Below are positions 37,327 through 44,878 of a stretch of 64,000 bases of DNA, piece by piece; the stretch's first letter is position 1; the number at the start of each line of letters is the position of its first letter. Source of the DNA: Rosettibacter sp037481715 (GTDB taxonomy: Bacteria > Bacteroidota > Ignavibacteria > Ignavibacteriales > Melioribacteraceae); the NCBI GenBank assembly GCA_037481715.1, contig JBBFLD010000006.1, positions 195,687-259,686 on the forward strand, given 5' to 3'. The position numbers and the translations under genes were made by a program. Under the pieces are notes generated by a model. The model had not been told where the DNA came from and did no database searches. It saw nothing but the letters and a program-made list of their open reading frames with translations.

Positions 37327-37602
37327 CTATTGTTTCTTTTCTTCTTTTGGTTTTTCTTCTGACTTTTTATGCATTTTGTGATGAGTGGTCTTCTCCTTCT
37401 TTTCTGCTTTTACAGTATCCTTTTTAGCTTCTTTCTTGGTTTCGGTAGCTGCTTTTGGCTTTTCTGCTTTTTGAGTTGAAGGAGCTGTTACTTCTTTCTT
37501 TGCTTTAGGTGTAGTGGTTTGGGTTTGTGCAAGTATATTGCTGCTTAAGAATACAACGGCAATTAAAACTGCAAGAATTGATGAGAATAATCTGGATTTC
37601 AT
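37327..37602 (-). CDS. Small Lys/Ala-rich exported protein
   Basis: A 91-residue protein with a signal peptide (ILAVLIAVVFLSSNILAQ) followed by a low-complexity tail of Lys, Ala, Thr and Glu (PKAATETKKEAKKDTVKAEK) and a His/Lys patch (THHKMHKKSEE). The mature chain is strongly basic and probably disordered. It is not a recognised family; similar Lys/Ala-rich periplasmic peptides exist in several lineages without a known function. It has its own terminator. It lies upstream of the two-component genes on the same strand and may be a target of that system (inference from position). Confidence 0.7.
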   Translation of the reverse strand: MKSRLFSSILAVLIAVVFLSSNILAQTQTTTPKAKKEVTAPSTQKAEKPKAATETKKEAKKDTVKAEKKEKTTHHKMHKKSEEKPKEEKKQ

Positions 37603-37896
37603 GATGCTACTCCTTTTTTGTTGGACATATTGTTAACTAACTTACAGTTCAAACTTATTTTATAAACATTAAATGGTTATTAAAAATAGATTAAAAATTT
37701 TTAATGAAAGTTGGCTTGATTAAAAAAGTAATAAGCAAAGATTCTATGAATAATTATTCATTATTGTAAAATTTTTTTAATTATTGACTAAACTTTTGAA
37801 TTGTAGTTGCGATAATTAACCAGAATCGTTTATCAATTTACACAGAGGATTGATAAACGAAATTAATTAAATGTTAAATTCACAGAGAGGTGCAAC
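37603..37896. other. 294-bp divergent intergenic region, promoter and leader of the pilus-like operon
   Basis: AT-rich region between the Lys-rich protein gene (minus) and the first DUF4402 gene (plus). The only clear structure is a hairpin at 37826-37860, given separately. Candidate promoter words (TTGACT at 37784, TTTG at 37795) occur, but no full sigma-70 or Bacteroidetes-type promoter could be assigned with confidence. Confidence 0.5.
37826..37860 (+). promoter_or_regulatory. Perfect 12-bp stem hairpin in the pilus operon leader
   Basis: TCGTTTATCAAT at 37826-37837 pairs exactly with ATTGATAAACGA at 37849-37860. The loop TTACACAGAGG closely matches the CACAGAGAGG ribosome-binding stretch near 37882-37891, which serves the first DUF4402 gene 36 nt downstream of the stem. 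It could act as an RNA regulatory structure or a protein-binding operator; which one is not known. Confidence 0.55.
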
Positions 37897-38388
37897 ATGA
37901 GAAAGCTAGTAATAGCTCTAGCTATTCTACCGTTCTACTTCATAGCTACAACAAGCTATGCACAAAGTAGTGCTAGCGATAATGTCCAGGTAACAGCTAA
38001 CATACTCGCTGGTCTTACAATTCAGCACATATCAGGTAACCTGGATTTTGGTGACATTACTGTAACTGGCAGTCCCCAAACACCACAAAAAACCCCCGAT
38101 AATGGAGCCCTTTTTGAAGTAACTGGTAATAATAGTACACCAGTAACTGTAACTTTCAATAATGTTACTCTTTCTAATGGGGCTACTGGTACTATGACTT
38201 TTACACCAAACGTTGAACATACTACAACAAATACCTATAACAGTCCTACTTCTGTAAGTAGTGGTGGTTCTGTTACACTTACAAGTGGTGGAAAAGCCTG
38301 GCTGTGGGTAGGTGGTTCTTTAGCTGTTGCTGCTAATCAAGAACCCGGTTCCTATACAGGTACTTTTACTATATCAGTTGCTTATTAA
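37897..38388 (+). CDS. DUF4402 secreted subunit 1 (probable major pilin-like subunit)
   Basis: A 163-residue exported protein (signal cleavage near TTSYAQ). The mature chain shows the DUF4402 pattern: an N-terminal beta strand SDNVQVTANILAGLTI, NLDFGDITV, FEVTGNNSTPVTVTFN, LWVGGSLAVAANQ and the end PGSYTGTFTISVAY. DUF4402 domains resemble the Ig-like subunits of chaperone-usher pili, and the terminal alternating hydrophobic strand with a final Tyr fits. Base composition is visibly less AT-rich than the neighbours and codons look optimised, as in highly expressed genes. A strong terminator-like hairpin follows at 38408-38450, suggesting higher output of this gene than of the rest. Confidence 0.85.
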   Translation: MRKLVIALAILPFYFIATTSYAQSSASDNVQVTANILAGLTIQHISGNLDFGDITVTGSPQTPQKTPDNGALFEVTGNNSTPVTVTFNNVTLSNGATGTMTFTPNVEHTTTNTYNSPTSVSSGGSVTLTSGGKAWLWVGGSLAVAANQEPGSYTGTFTISVAY

Positions 38389-38407
38389 ATAGGGGGAGTG
38401 CCAAAAT

Positions 38408-38450
38408 TTGAAGACACTGCCATATCGGGGGTAGTGTCTTCAATATTTTG
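38408..38450 (+). terminator. Intra-operon terminator-like hairpin after the first DUF4402 gene
   Basis: The 11-bp perfect arms TTGAAGACACT (38408-38418) and AGTGTCTTCAA (38433-38443) extend by a further G.T, C-G and C-G to about 14 pairs, with an 8-nt loop. T-rich sequence follows (ATTTTGTTCTTTTTG). It lies 20 nt beyond the stop codon. It probably stops or stabilises most transcripts of gene 1 and lets only part read through. Confidence 0.75.
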
Positions 38451-38469
38451 TTCTTTTTGTTGATATTTG

Positions 38470-38495
38470 CATCTTTATTATTTATAATAAAGATG
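38470..38495 (+). promoter_or_regulatory. Hairpin that masks the start of the second DUF4402 gene
   Basis: CATCTTTATT (38470-38479) pairs perfectly with AATAAAGATG (38486-38495) around a 6-nt loop. The stem ends one base before the ATG at 38497, so the initiation region lies in the paired stretch. It could lower translation of the second subunit or act as an operator. Confidence 0.5.
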
Positions 38496-38496
38496 T

Positions 38497-39009
38497 ATGA
38501 TTAAAGCCAAATATACATTTTTGTTTTTGTTACTGACCTCAATTTGCTTTGCACAATCAGGTAGTGCAAGTGCATCAGTAACAGCAAATGTTATTACACC
38601 CATAACAATTATTACTACAGGAAGCATCGATTTTGGTGATGTTATAGTTATGCCTAATCCTTATCAGGTAACAAAATCACCTGAGAGCGGCAGCAGACAT
38701 GAGGTGCAGGGAAATCCTAATAGCAGCGTGACAATATCATTTAATCCTATTACACTTGACAACTTTAACTGGGTAGCACAACATGGAGGAACTTCTGGAA
38801 CAATAACTTTTATTCCAGAAGTAAAGCATACAGGGACTAATCCAAATTATGTTAATCCAATTACCGTCACAAGCGGCGGTGTTTATCAATTAACAGATGT
38901 TGGTGGAATTGGTAAACTTTATTTATGGGTTGGCGGTGCTATAAATGTTAATGCTAATCAACCAGTTGGTTATTATACAGGAACATTTGTAATTAATGTT
39001 TCTTATTAA
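38497..39009 (+). CDS. DUF4402 secreted subunit 2
   Basis: A 170-residue exported protein (signal MIKAKYTFLFLLLTSICFAQ). It is clearly related to subunit 1: SASASVTANVITPITI, SIDFGDVIV, HEVQGNPNSSVTISFNP, LWVGGAINVNANQ and the end GYYTGTFVINVSY. The same N-terminal extension before the DFGD segment is present. Likely a minor or adaptor fibre subunit. It is 108 nt after gene 1, behind a hairpin, and 5 nt before the third subunit. Confidence 0.82.
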   Translation: MIKAKYTFLFLLLTSICFAQSGSASASVTANVITPITIITTGSIDFGDVIVMPNPYQVTKSPESGSRHEVQGNPNSSVTISFNPITLDNFNWVAQHGGTSGTITFIPEVKHTGTNPNYVNPITVTSGGVYQLTDVGGIGKLYLWVGGAINVNANQPVGYYTGTFVINVSY

Positions 39010-39014
39010 TAAAA

Positions 39015-39488
39015 ATGAAAATAAATTCATTACATATTAAATATTTATTTCTGATTTTTTATCTTATAGTTAATGTTACATCATCAGCACAGCTAATAGT
39101 TAGCAAGCTGAATGATTTAGCTTTTGGTACGGTATTTAAAGGTTATTCTTCTTCTGTAAATCATCTTGATGTAAATGCAGCTAAGTTTTATTTCAATACT
39201 GGTAACCTGCAAAATGTAAATATTCTTGTACAATTTGTATTGCCGCAGAATTTAACAAATAATATTGATAATCTCCTGATTACATTTAGTACACAGCAAT
39301 CAGCTTGGGCTACAAAAGATTTACCCACAGGAAGAACAAATTTTAATCCTTATCAACCATTAAGATTTAATAGATTGAAAAAAAATACAAGCATATATAT
39401 CTGGTTGGGTGCAACTATTACGATTCCGACTGCAATTACAAGCGGCTTATATAATGGAACAATAATTATGAATGTAGAAAGAATATAG
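39015..39488 (+). CDS. DUF4402-like secreted subunit 3 without the N-terminal extension
   Basis: A 157-residue exported protein (signal ends near VTSSAQ). It shares the fold landmarks with the two preceding proteins (KLNDLAFGTVFKG against the DFGD segment, and IYIWLGATITIP with SGLYNGTIIMNV at the end), but the mature N-terminus starts only about 8 residues before the LAFG segment, while subunits 1 and 2 have 23-25. In classical chaperone-usher fibres that extension donates the strand that links subunits; a subunit lacking it can only occupy the tip. The terminal Tyr is also replaced. Divergent sequence, so the family call is less certain. Confidence 0.72.
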   Translation: MKINSLHIKYLFLIFYLIVNVTSSAQLIVSKLNDLAFGTVFKGYSSSVNHLDVNAAKFYFNTGNLQNVNILVQFVLPQNLTNNIDNLLITFSTQQSAWATKDLPTGRTNFNPYQPLRFNRLKKNTSIYIWLGATITIPTAITSGLYNGTIIMNVERI

Positions 39489-39517
39489 TTCTACTCTAAA
39501 TTAAAAGGAATAGAATC

Positions 39518-40345
39518 ATGAAAAAATTTTACTTTTTCTTTTTGTTGATACCAAATTTAATCTTTGCTCAAATTATTATTTCGCCTTATGTAGTTTATTT
39601 AGATACTAAAAATCAATTTGCCAATATGATTGTTCAAAACGAGTCCGATGAACCTTATGAAATTGGAATATCTTTCAAGTTTGGATTCCCTGTATCGGAT
39701 TCACTTGGAAATCTTACAATGAAATATATTGATGAACCAACATCAGAATATCCCTCCATTTTAAATTATGTGCGAGCTTTTCCAAAGAAGTTTGTATTAA
39801 ATCCCAGGCAAAAACAGCTAATTGGTTTGTCAATTAAACCTCCTCAAAATCTTCAAGATGGAACTTATTGGGTGAGAATTGTAACATCTTCTACTAGACA
39901 GAGACCTCAGCCACTTCTTGATACAAACAATCAAAATTTGAATGCACAAATTAATTTTGTATTGAATCAGATTACAACAATGCTTTATCGAACCGAAAAT
40001 GCAAGCACTGGAATTGAAATCAAAGATTCTAAATATTATAAGAACACTGACAATATTGATATAGTTACTTCATTAAAAAGATTGGGCAACTCACCATTTT
40101 TTGGTGATGTAACAGTAATGTTATACGATAACAATAACAATCTTATAAAAAGTGATACTCAGCATGTGAAAGTATTTTATGATTTATCTGTTAAGAATAG
40201 TTTTAAACTTTCTGACTTGCCTAAAGGAAGTTACAGAGCTGAAATCAGAGTTAAACATAATGAAAAAGAAGATATTCCTAAAAGTGCTCCAATTAAGTTA
40301 ATTCAGGATAATGTTCGAAATTCTTTAGAAATATTAATCGAGTAA
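39518..40345 (+). CDS. PapD-like periplasmic fimbrial chaperone
   Basis: A 275-residue exported protein (signal KKFYFFFLLIPNLIFAQ). Domain 1 starts with ISPYVVYLDTKNQFANMIVQ and NESDEPYEIGIS, the N-terminal Ig strand pattern of pilus chaperones. FPKKFVLNPRQKQLIGLSI and LQDGTYWVRI match the PapD-like landmark strands (P-x-x-F-x-L-x-P-x-x-x-Q and P-x-G-x-Y), and NQITTMLYR aligns with the G1 strand. Domain 2 (about 165-270) is another Ig-like sandwich. By eye, the two anchor residues of classical chaperones (Arg8, Lys112 of PapD) are replaced by Val and Ile. It should hold subunits before transfer to the downstream usher-like protein. Confidence 0.78.
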   Translation: MKKFYFFFLLIPNLIFAQIIISPYVVYLDTKNQFANMIVQNESDEPYEIGISFKFGFPVSDSLGNLTMKYIDEPTSEYPSILNYVRAFPKKFVLNPRQKQLIGLSIKPPQNLQDGTYWVRIVTSSTRQRPQPLLDTNNQNLNAQINFVLNQITTMLYRTENASTGIEIKDSKYYKNTDNIDIVTSLKRLGNSPFFGDVTVMLYDNNNNLIKSDTQHVKVFYDLSVKNSFKLSDLPKGSYRAEIRVKHNEKEDIPKSAPIKLIQDNVRNSLEILIE

Positions 40346-40361
40346 AAAACATTTAATGTAA

Positions 40362-43058
40362 TTGATAATAAACCATGTTATTCTGATATCTATTATTTTA
40401 ATCTTTACTACGCCCAACTTTCTTTGGGGGAGTAAAGATTATTTCTTTCATAAAAAAAGCTATCCTAATTATTTATACTCAAATGGCAATTATCACCGAG
40501 ATAAATCAAATAACATCTATTTCGAAAGTGATACTATAATTTCACAAAGCGAAAGAGATACTTCTTTTGAAAATAAAATTTCTCAGACAGATATTGAAGA
40601 AGCTTATTTTTTTCTTGTTTATCAAGATGTGGTAAGAACAAGAATTGTTATCTTCAATTACAATAATTCATTTTACCTGCCTTTAATAGAAATATTCAAA
40701 TTGCTCGAAATAAATTTCAACTTTTCACAAAATCAGAAATTAATCTCGGGCTTTTTTATTGAAGCTGACAGCACTTATAGTTTTGATTTTGTAAAGCGTA
40801 TTTATCAAGATAAATCAAAACAAATTTATTATTCAAATGATGATTTTATTTACACTCCACTCGAGATTTATGTAAAACCAGAATTGATTGAAAAATCACT
40901 TGGACTTTCTTTTTCCTTTAATATAAACGAATTAACAATTAACTTAAAAACAGAAAAAATATTGCCGGTTTACAGCAGAATAAAACGCGAGATAAATTAT
41001 AAATACATAAAGAAAGAAATCATAAAACCAGATTTTACTTATCCAATTGAAAAAAAATTAATCAAAGGATTATTTCTTGACTATTTCATTTCTTCAAATT
41101 TTACAAAAGGATTGCCAGCTTTTCATAATTATAATTTAGGTTTGGGTGGAATTTTTTTAGGCGGCGATATCGAACTTAGCATGAATGGAAGTATTAATCA
41201 AAAATTTACTTCTATTAATGATTACATTTATAAATGGAATTATGTTTTTAATTACAAACATTTATCTCAAATATCATTAGGAACTTTAGAATATAACGGT
41301 TTACAACAAACTACAATTAGTGGTATTTCAATTACTAATGAACCCGTAGAACCAAGAAAAAATTACTATGTTTATTCCTTTTCAGATCAGTGTGGACCAA
41401 ATTGGACTGTTGAACTTTACATTAACAATAAATTAACTGATGTTACCAAGGCAGATGCAAATGGCAGTTTTCATTTTGATATTCCATTAAATTATGGAAC
41501 TTCATTTATCAGTTTAAAATTTTATGGTCCTGCTGGAAATTATTTGAGTACAAGAAAATTATTTCAAATCCCAGTAAAATTTATACCTCCAAAAGAATTT
41601 AACTACACTATAAATATTGGGAAAGTAAATTACAATAATAATTTCTTAGCACAGGCTTATGGCTCTTATGGGTTCTCCGAATGGTTAACAAACAGCGTTG
41701 GATTAGAATTTATTAAAGGAGATAATCTAAGAAATATTTTTCTTTATAATGAACTTAATGCAAGAATTAATTCTTCTTATATCTTTAATTTAACATTAGC
41801 TCCAAAAGCATATTATCGATTGGGACTTAATGCACTATATTATTCACAGATGTCAATTAATTTATTTGCAACAAAGTTTTTTAAAAATACTTTTTATAAT
41901 CCATACAATATCAACGAAGAATTTCAATCCGATCTCTTCATTCCATTTGATTTTGGAAGTTACTCAATAAACTTAGGCAGCGGCTTCAAAATTCAAAACT
42001 CAGCTGAATTCAGAAATAAATTCTTTTCATTTAATGCTGGTGTAAGAACTGAATATGTAAATCCAACTATTTCCTATAAAATTTATTATAATGAATACAA
42101 CAAATATCTATTCAAGCAATCTTATTTAACTTATGGTTTAATATTCCCTCTAAGATTTCTTGATAAATGGTCTAATCTGCTAAAAGCAAATTTGTTAAAT
42201 ATTCAATTCAATTATGATGCTACAAAAGGAAAACTTCTTCAATATAATCTGATTTATTCTGCAGACTTATCCTTAGAAAGCAGATTTGAAATTAATTACA
42301 ACAAAATTATTAACATGGGTAGCACTCTTAAATTTGGATTGGTTGTTAATTTCCCATTTTTGAAGTCCTGGTCTACATTTAGTGATAATAGTTTGTTTAC
42401 AAATCTTTATGGTGCTGTTGCATACGATATGGATATTAATAACTATTCGTTTTATAACCGCTCTCAAATTGGAAAGTCGGTCGTACTATGCAGACTTTTT
42501 ATTGATAAGAATGGCAATAATAAATTTGATGATGGTGAAATGATGGTAAACGATGCAAGTATAACTTTAGAGACTCCCTGTTCAATGGAAAAAATAAGCG
42601 AAGGAATAATCAAAATTCGTGAACTAAATCCTTATACGACTTACATATTAAAAGTTGATGATAATGTTAAAAATCCTTTTTTATTCCCAGTGTTCAAAAC
42701 AATAGCTTTTCAAACAATTCCTAATTCTTCAAGAATAATTGATGTGCCTTTTTATGAAGGTAATGAAGTTTATGGAAGCGTTATACTAATCTTAAAAGAC
42801 AATTCTAAAAAATTATTAAACGGAATTAATGTTATTTTTGAAAACCTTTCTGATAATACAAAATTAAAAGCTACTACTTTTTCTGACGGAACATTTTATT
42901 TATTGGGAGTAAAACCAGTAAAATATAAAATTTATATAGACCCTGAACAAATGGATTTGTTAAATTGTGCATCGGACCCGGAATTTTTTATCTATGAATT
43001 TAATAACTATGATAGTTCTGGAAGAGATTTTAACTTTGAATTAAGGATTAAAAAATAA
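40362..43058 (+). CDS. Usher-like outer membrane protein of the DUF4402 system
   Basis: An 898-residue exported protein with TTG start (40362). After the signal peptide, residues ~65-240 form an N-terminal periplasmic domain. A long beta-barrel region runs from ~240 to ~700 in which YGFSEWLTNSVGLEF recalls usher barrels, and a domain inserted near 330-410 (NWTVELYINNKLTDVTKADA) looks like the plug. The C-terminal part has an SdrD-like Ca-binding segment (FIDKNGNNKFDDGE, ~711-724) and a carboxypeptidase-regulatory-like Ig domain (~790-898). Order chaperone-usher and co-orientation support the role: an outer-membrane pore for subunit secretion. No strong similarity to FimD is visible by eye, so it may belong to an alternative or new usher class. 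Confidence 0.72.
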   Translation: MIINHVILISIILIFTTPNFLWGSKDYFFHKKSYPNYLYSNGNYHRDKSNNIYFESDTIISQSERDTSFENKISQTDIEEAYFFLVYQDVVRTRIVIFNYNNSFYLPLIEIFKLLEINFNFSQNQKLISGFFIEADSTYSFDFVKRIYQDKSKQIYYSNDDFIYTPLEIYVKPELIEKSLGLSFSFNINELTINLKTEKILPVYSRIKREINYKYIKKEIIKPDFTYPIEKKLIKGLFLDYFISSNFTKGLPAFHNYNLGLGGIFLGGDIELSMNGSINQKFTSINDYIYKWNYVFNYKHLSQISLGTLEYNGLQQTTISGISITNEPVEPRKNYYVYSFSDQCGPNWTVELYINNKLTDVTKADANGSFHFDIPLNYGTSFISLKFYGPAGNYLSTRKLFQIPVKFIPPKEFNYTINIGKVNYNNNFLAQAYGSYGFSEWLTNSVGLEFIKGDNLRNIFLYNELNARINSSYIFNLTLAPKAYYRLGLNALYYSQMSINLFATKFFKNTFYNPYNINEEFQSDLFIPFDFGSYSINLGSGFKIQNSAEFRNKFFSFNAGVRTEYVNPTISYKIYYNEYNKYLFKQSYLTYGLIFPLRFLDKWSNLLKANLLNIQFNYDATKGKLLQYNLIYSADLSLESRFEINYNKIINMGSTLKFGLVVNFPFLKSWSTFSDNSLFTNLYGAVAYDMDINNYSFYNRSQIGKSVVLCRLFIDKNGNNKFDDGEMMVNDASITLETPCSMEKISEGIIKIRELNPYTTYILKVDDNVKNPFLFPVFKTIAFQTIPNSSRIIDVPFYEGNEVYGSVILILKDNSKKLLNGINVIFENLSDNTKLKATTFSDGTFYLLGVKPVKYKIYIDPEQMDLLNCASDPEFFIYEFNNYDSSGRDFNFELRIKK

Positions 43059-43070
43059 AAAGGTTTAACC

Positions 43071-44117
43071 ATGCATGAATTTCTAAAACAAAAATATTTC
43101 GACAATACAATTCAAGAATATCTTTTGGCGATTGGAATTCTTATTCTCACATTTTTCATTCTTTATTTCTTAAAAAATTTTTTCTTACAAAGAATCAAAA
43201 AGAAATTTGAAGAAAGCGGATATAATAAGTTTCATTACATCGAAAGAATAACAAATCGTTTGCTTGTGCCTGCAGTATTCCTTGGAGCTGTTTATATTAC
43301 TTTAGAATATTTGAGCTTTGGAAAAGAAGCAGATAAAATAATAAGCATCATCTACATAATAATTTTGACTTATTTCATTATCCGCTTCGGCAACGCATTA
43401 ATTCGCTTTCTTCTTGAAAGATATTTTCAAAAACGAAGAGGCGATGAAGAACTAAAAAGAATTCAGCCTCTCTATGGAGTTATAAATTTAATTCTCTGGA
43501 TTATAGGTTTAATTTTTCTTTTAGATAATCTTGGCTTTCATGTAACAACAATTGTTACTGGACTTGGAATTACAGGCATAGCTGTTGCACTTGCTGCACA
43601 GGCATTGCTTGGAGATTTGTTCAGCTACTTTGTTATATTTTTCGACAAACCTTTTGAAGTGGGAGATTTTATTTCTTTTGATAATAAATCCGGAAACATT
43701 GAGCAAATTGGAATTAAGACAACCAAAATTAGATCATTAAGTGGCGAACAACTTATTGTATCAAATTCAAAATTGACAAATTCTGTTGTGCATAATTTCA
43801 AAAGACTTGAAAAAAGAAGAGTGCTATTGAAACTTGGGGTTACATATCAAACACCACTTGAAAAATTGAAAATCATCCCAGATTTAGTTAAAGAAATCAT
43901 CCTTAAAAATGAACTAACTGAATTTGACAGAGGACATTTTGCAAACTATGGTGATTTTAGTCTTAATTTCGAATTTGTTTATTTTGTTCTTTCATCAGAT
44001 TATAAAACTTATATGGATATACAGCAGCAGATTAATTTCGATATTTATCAAAAGTTCGAACAGGAAAAAATTGATTTTGCTTATCCAACTCAAACAATAA
44101 TTTTAAATAAAGATTAA
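43071..44117 (+). CDS. MscS-family mechanosensitive channel
   Basis: A 348-residue membrane protein with four or so hydrophobic helices; the pore helix segment GLGITGIAVALAAQALLGDL and the FDKPFEVGDFI turn are the MscS hallmark. The cytoplasmic vestibule follows (LVSN-like LIVSNSKLTNSVVHNF, KRRVLLKLGV). The channel releases solutes on hypo-osmotic shock. It is 12 nt after the usher-like gene, perhaps in read-through transcription, though a functional link is not expected. Confidence 0.93.
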   Translation: MHEFLKQKYFDNTIQEYLLAIGILILTFFILYFLKNFFLQRIKKKFEESGYNKFHYIERITNRLLVPAVFLGAVYITLEYLSFGKEADKIISIIYIIILTYFIIRFGNALIRFLLERYFQKRRGDEELKRIQPLYGVINLILWIIGLIFLLDNLGFHVTTIVTGLGITGIAVALAAQALLGDLFSYFVIFFDKPFEVGDFISFDNKSGNIEQIGIKTTKIRSLSGEQLIVSNSKLTNSVVHNFKRLEKRRVLLKLGVTYQTPLEKLKIIPDLVKEIILKNELTEFDRGHFANYGDFSLNFEFVYFVLSSDYKTYMDIQQQINFDIYQKFEQEKIDFAYPTQTIILNKD

Positions 44118-44146
44118 TTTCTGTATAAATTAATGCGGAGATTTTT

Positions 44147-44578
44147 ATGACTGTGTTTTTTTCTAAAGCATGTGAACTCGGAATTCAAGCTGTTCTTTTT
44201 TTATCAATTAAAAAAGAGAAATTAATTTTTAATGCAGAAGAAATTTCTAAAGAATTAAAAGTGCCCAAAGAGTTTGTTTCAAAAATATTGCAGAAATTAA
44301 CATATCACGGAATTGTTGGTTCGAAAAAGGGAAAGAATGGGGGATTTTATTTAGCTAAGAATCCAAATCTAATTAGATTGATTGATATTATCGAAGCAAT
44401 TGATGGATTGGATGTTTTTAAGAGTTGTGTTTTAGGTTTTCCGGGATGCTCGAACGATAACCCCTGTCCCGTTCATGAAAAGTGGGGAAAACTTAGAGAC
44501 GAAGCATATAAAATGTTCAGCGAAGAAACACTTTCACAATTAAAAGAAAAAACTATTCAAAAAATTTTGAATCTATAA
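44147..44578 (+). CDS. Rrf2-family transcriptional regulator, IscR/NsrR-like
   Basis: A 143-residue winged-helix regulator: FSKACELGIQAVLFLSI, ISKELKVPKEFVSKILQKL, then KGKNGGFYLAKNP, which are the family landmarks. Three Cys in SCVLGFPGCSNDNPCPVHEKWG (spacing Cys-x6-Cys-x5-Cys) are placed as in the Fe-S cluster-binding members that sense NO, Fe-S status or redox. It is a close sister of the second Rrf2 gene at 54255-54656. Target genes are likely nitrogen-oxide or Fe-S functions; it lies 300 bp upstream of, and convergent with, the HAO-like gene end. Confidence 0.88.
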   Translation: MTVFFSKACELGIQAVLFLSIKKEKLIFNAEEISKELKVPKEFVSKILQKLTYHGIVGSKKGKNGGFYLAKNPNLIRLIDIIEAIDGLDVFKSCVLGFPGCSNDNPCPVHEKWGKLRDEAYKMFSEETLSQLKEKTIQKILNL

Positions 44579-44878
44579 ATAATGTTTGACAAAAACTTCT
44601 AATACAAAAATCTTAGTAAAATTGTTAATACAGGTTCAATCTGAAAAAATTTTTATTGTTTTACATCATTTTAGCAGCTTCTTTAAAATTAAGTCTTTCT
44701 CTAATTTTTATTTCAAATAGGAAACGAAGCCGCCAAACATTCTTTGCGGCTTCGCATGAAGTGATCTTTTTCATATCGGTCAAAAATAATTTTTTATTAT
44801 TCTAACATTAAGACTATAAATTTTCTCTTTAGTTTATTAAACTAAAATTAGTTTTTCTTCTCAATCTTATTATTTATT
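44579..44878. other. 300-bp convergent intergenic region
   Basis: Spacer between the Rrf2 gene (plus) and the HAO-like cytochrome gene (minus). It is AT-rich and holds the strong hairpin at 44725-44754 plus a short alternating repeat TAGTTT-ATT-AAACTA-AAAT-TAGTTT near 44830-44854. No ORF or RNA gene is visible. Confidence 0.6.
44725..44754. terminator. GC-rich hairpin between convergent genes
   Basis: CGAAGCCGC (44725-44733) pairs perfectly with GCGGCTTCG (44746-44754) around a 12-nt loop; it is by far the most GC-rich segment here. T-rich stretches flank it on both strands but not immediately, so it may terminate either convergent transcript weakly. Confidence 0.6.

Noticed and set aside
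37603..37896. Invertible (phase-variable) promoter for the pilus-like operon
   Set aside because: The inverted repeat found here has an 11-nt loop, far too short to hold a promoter, and no recombinase gene lies nearby.
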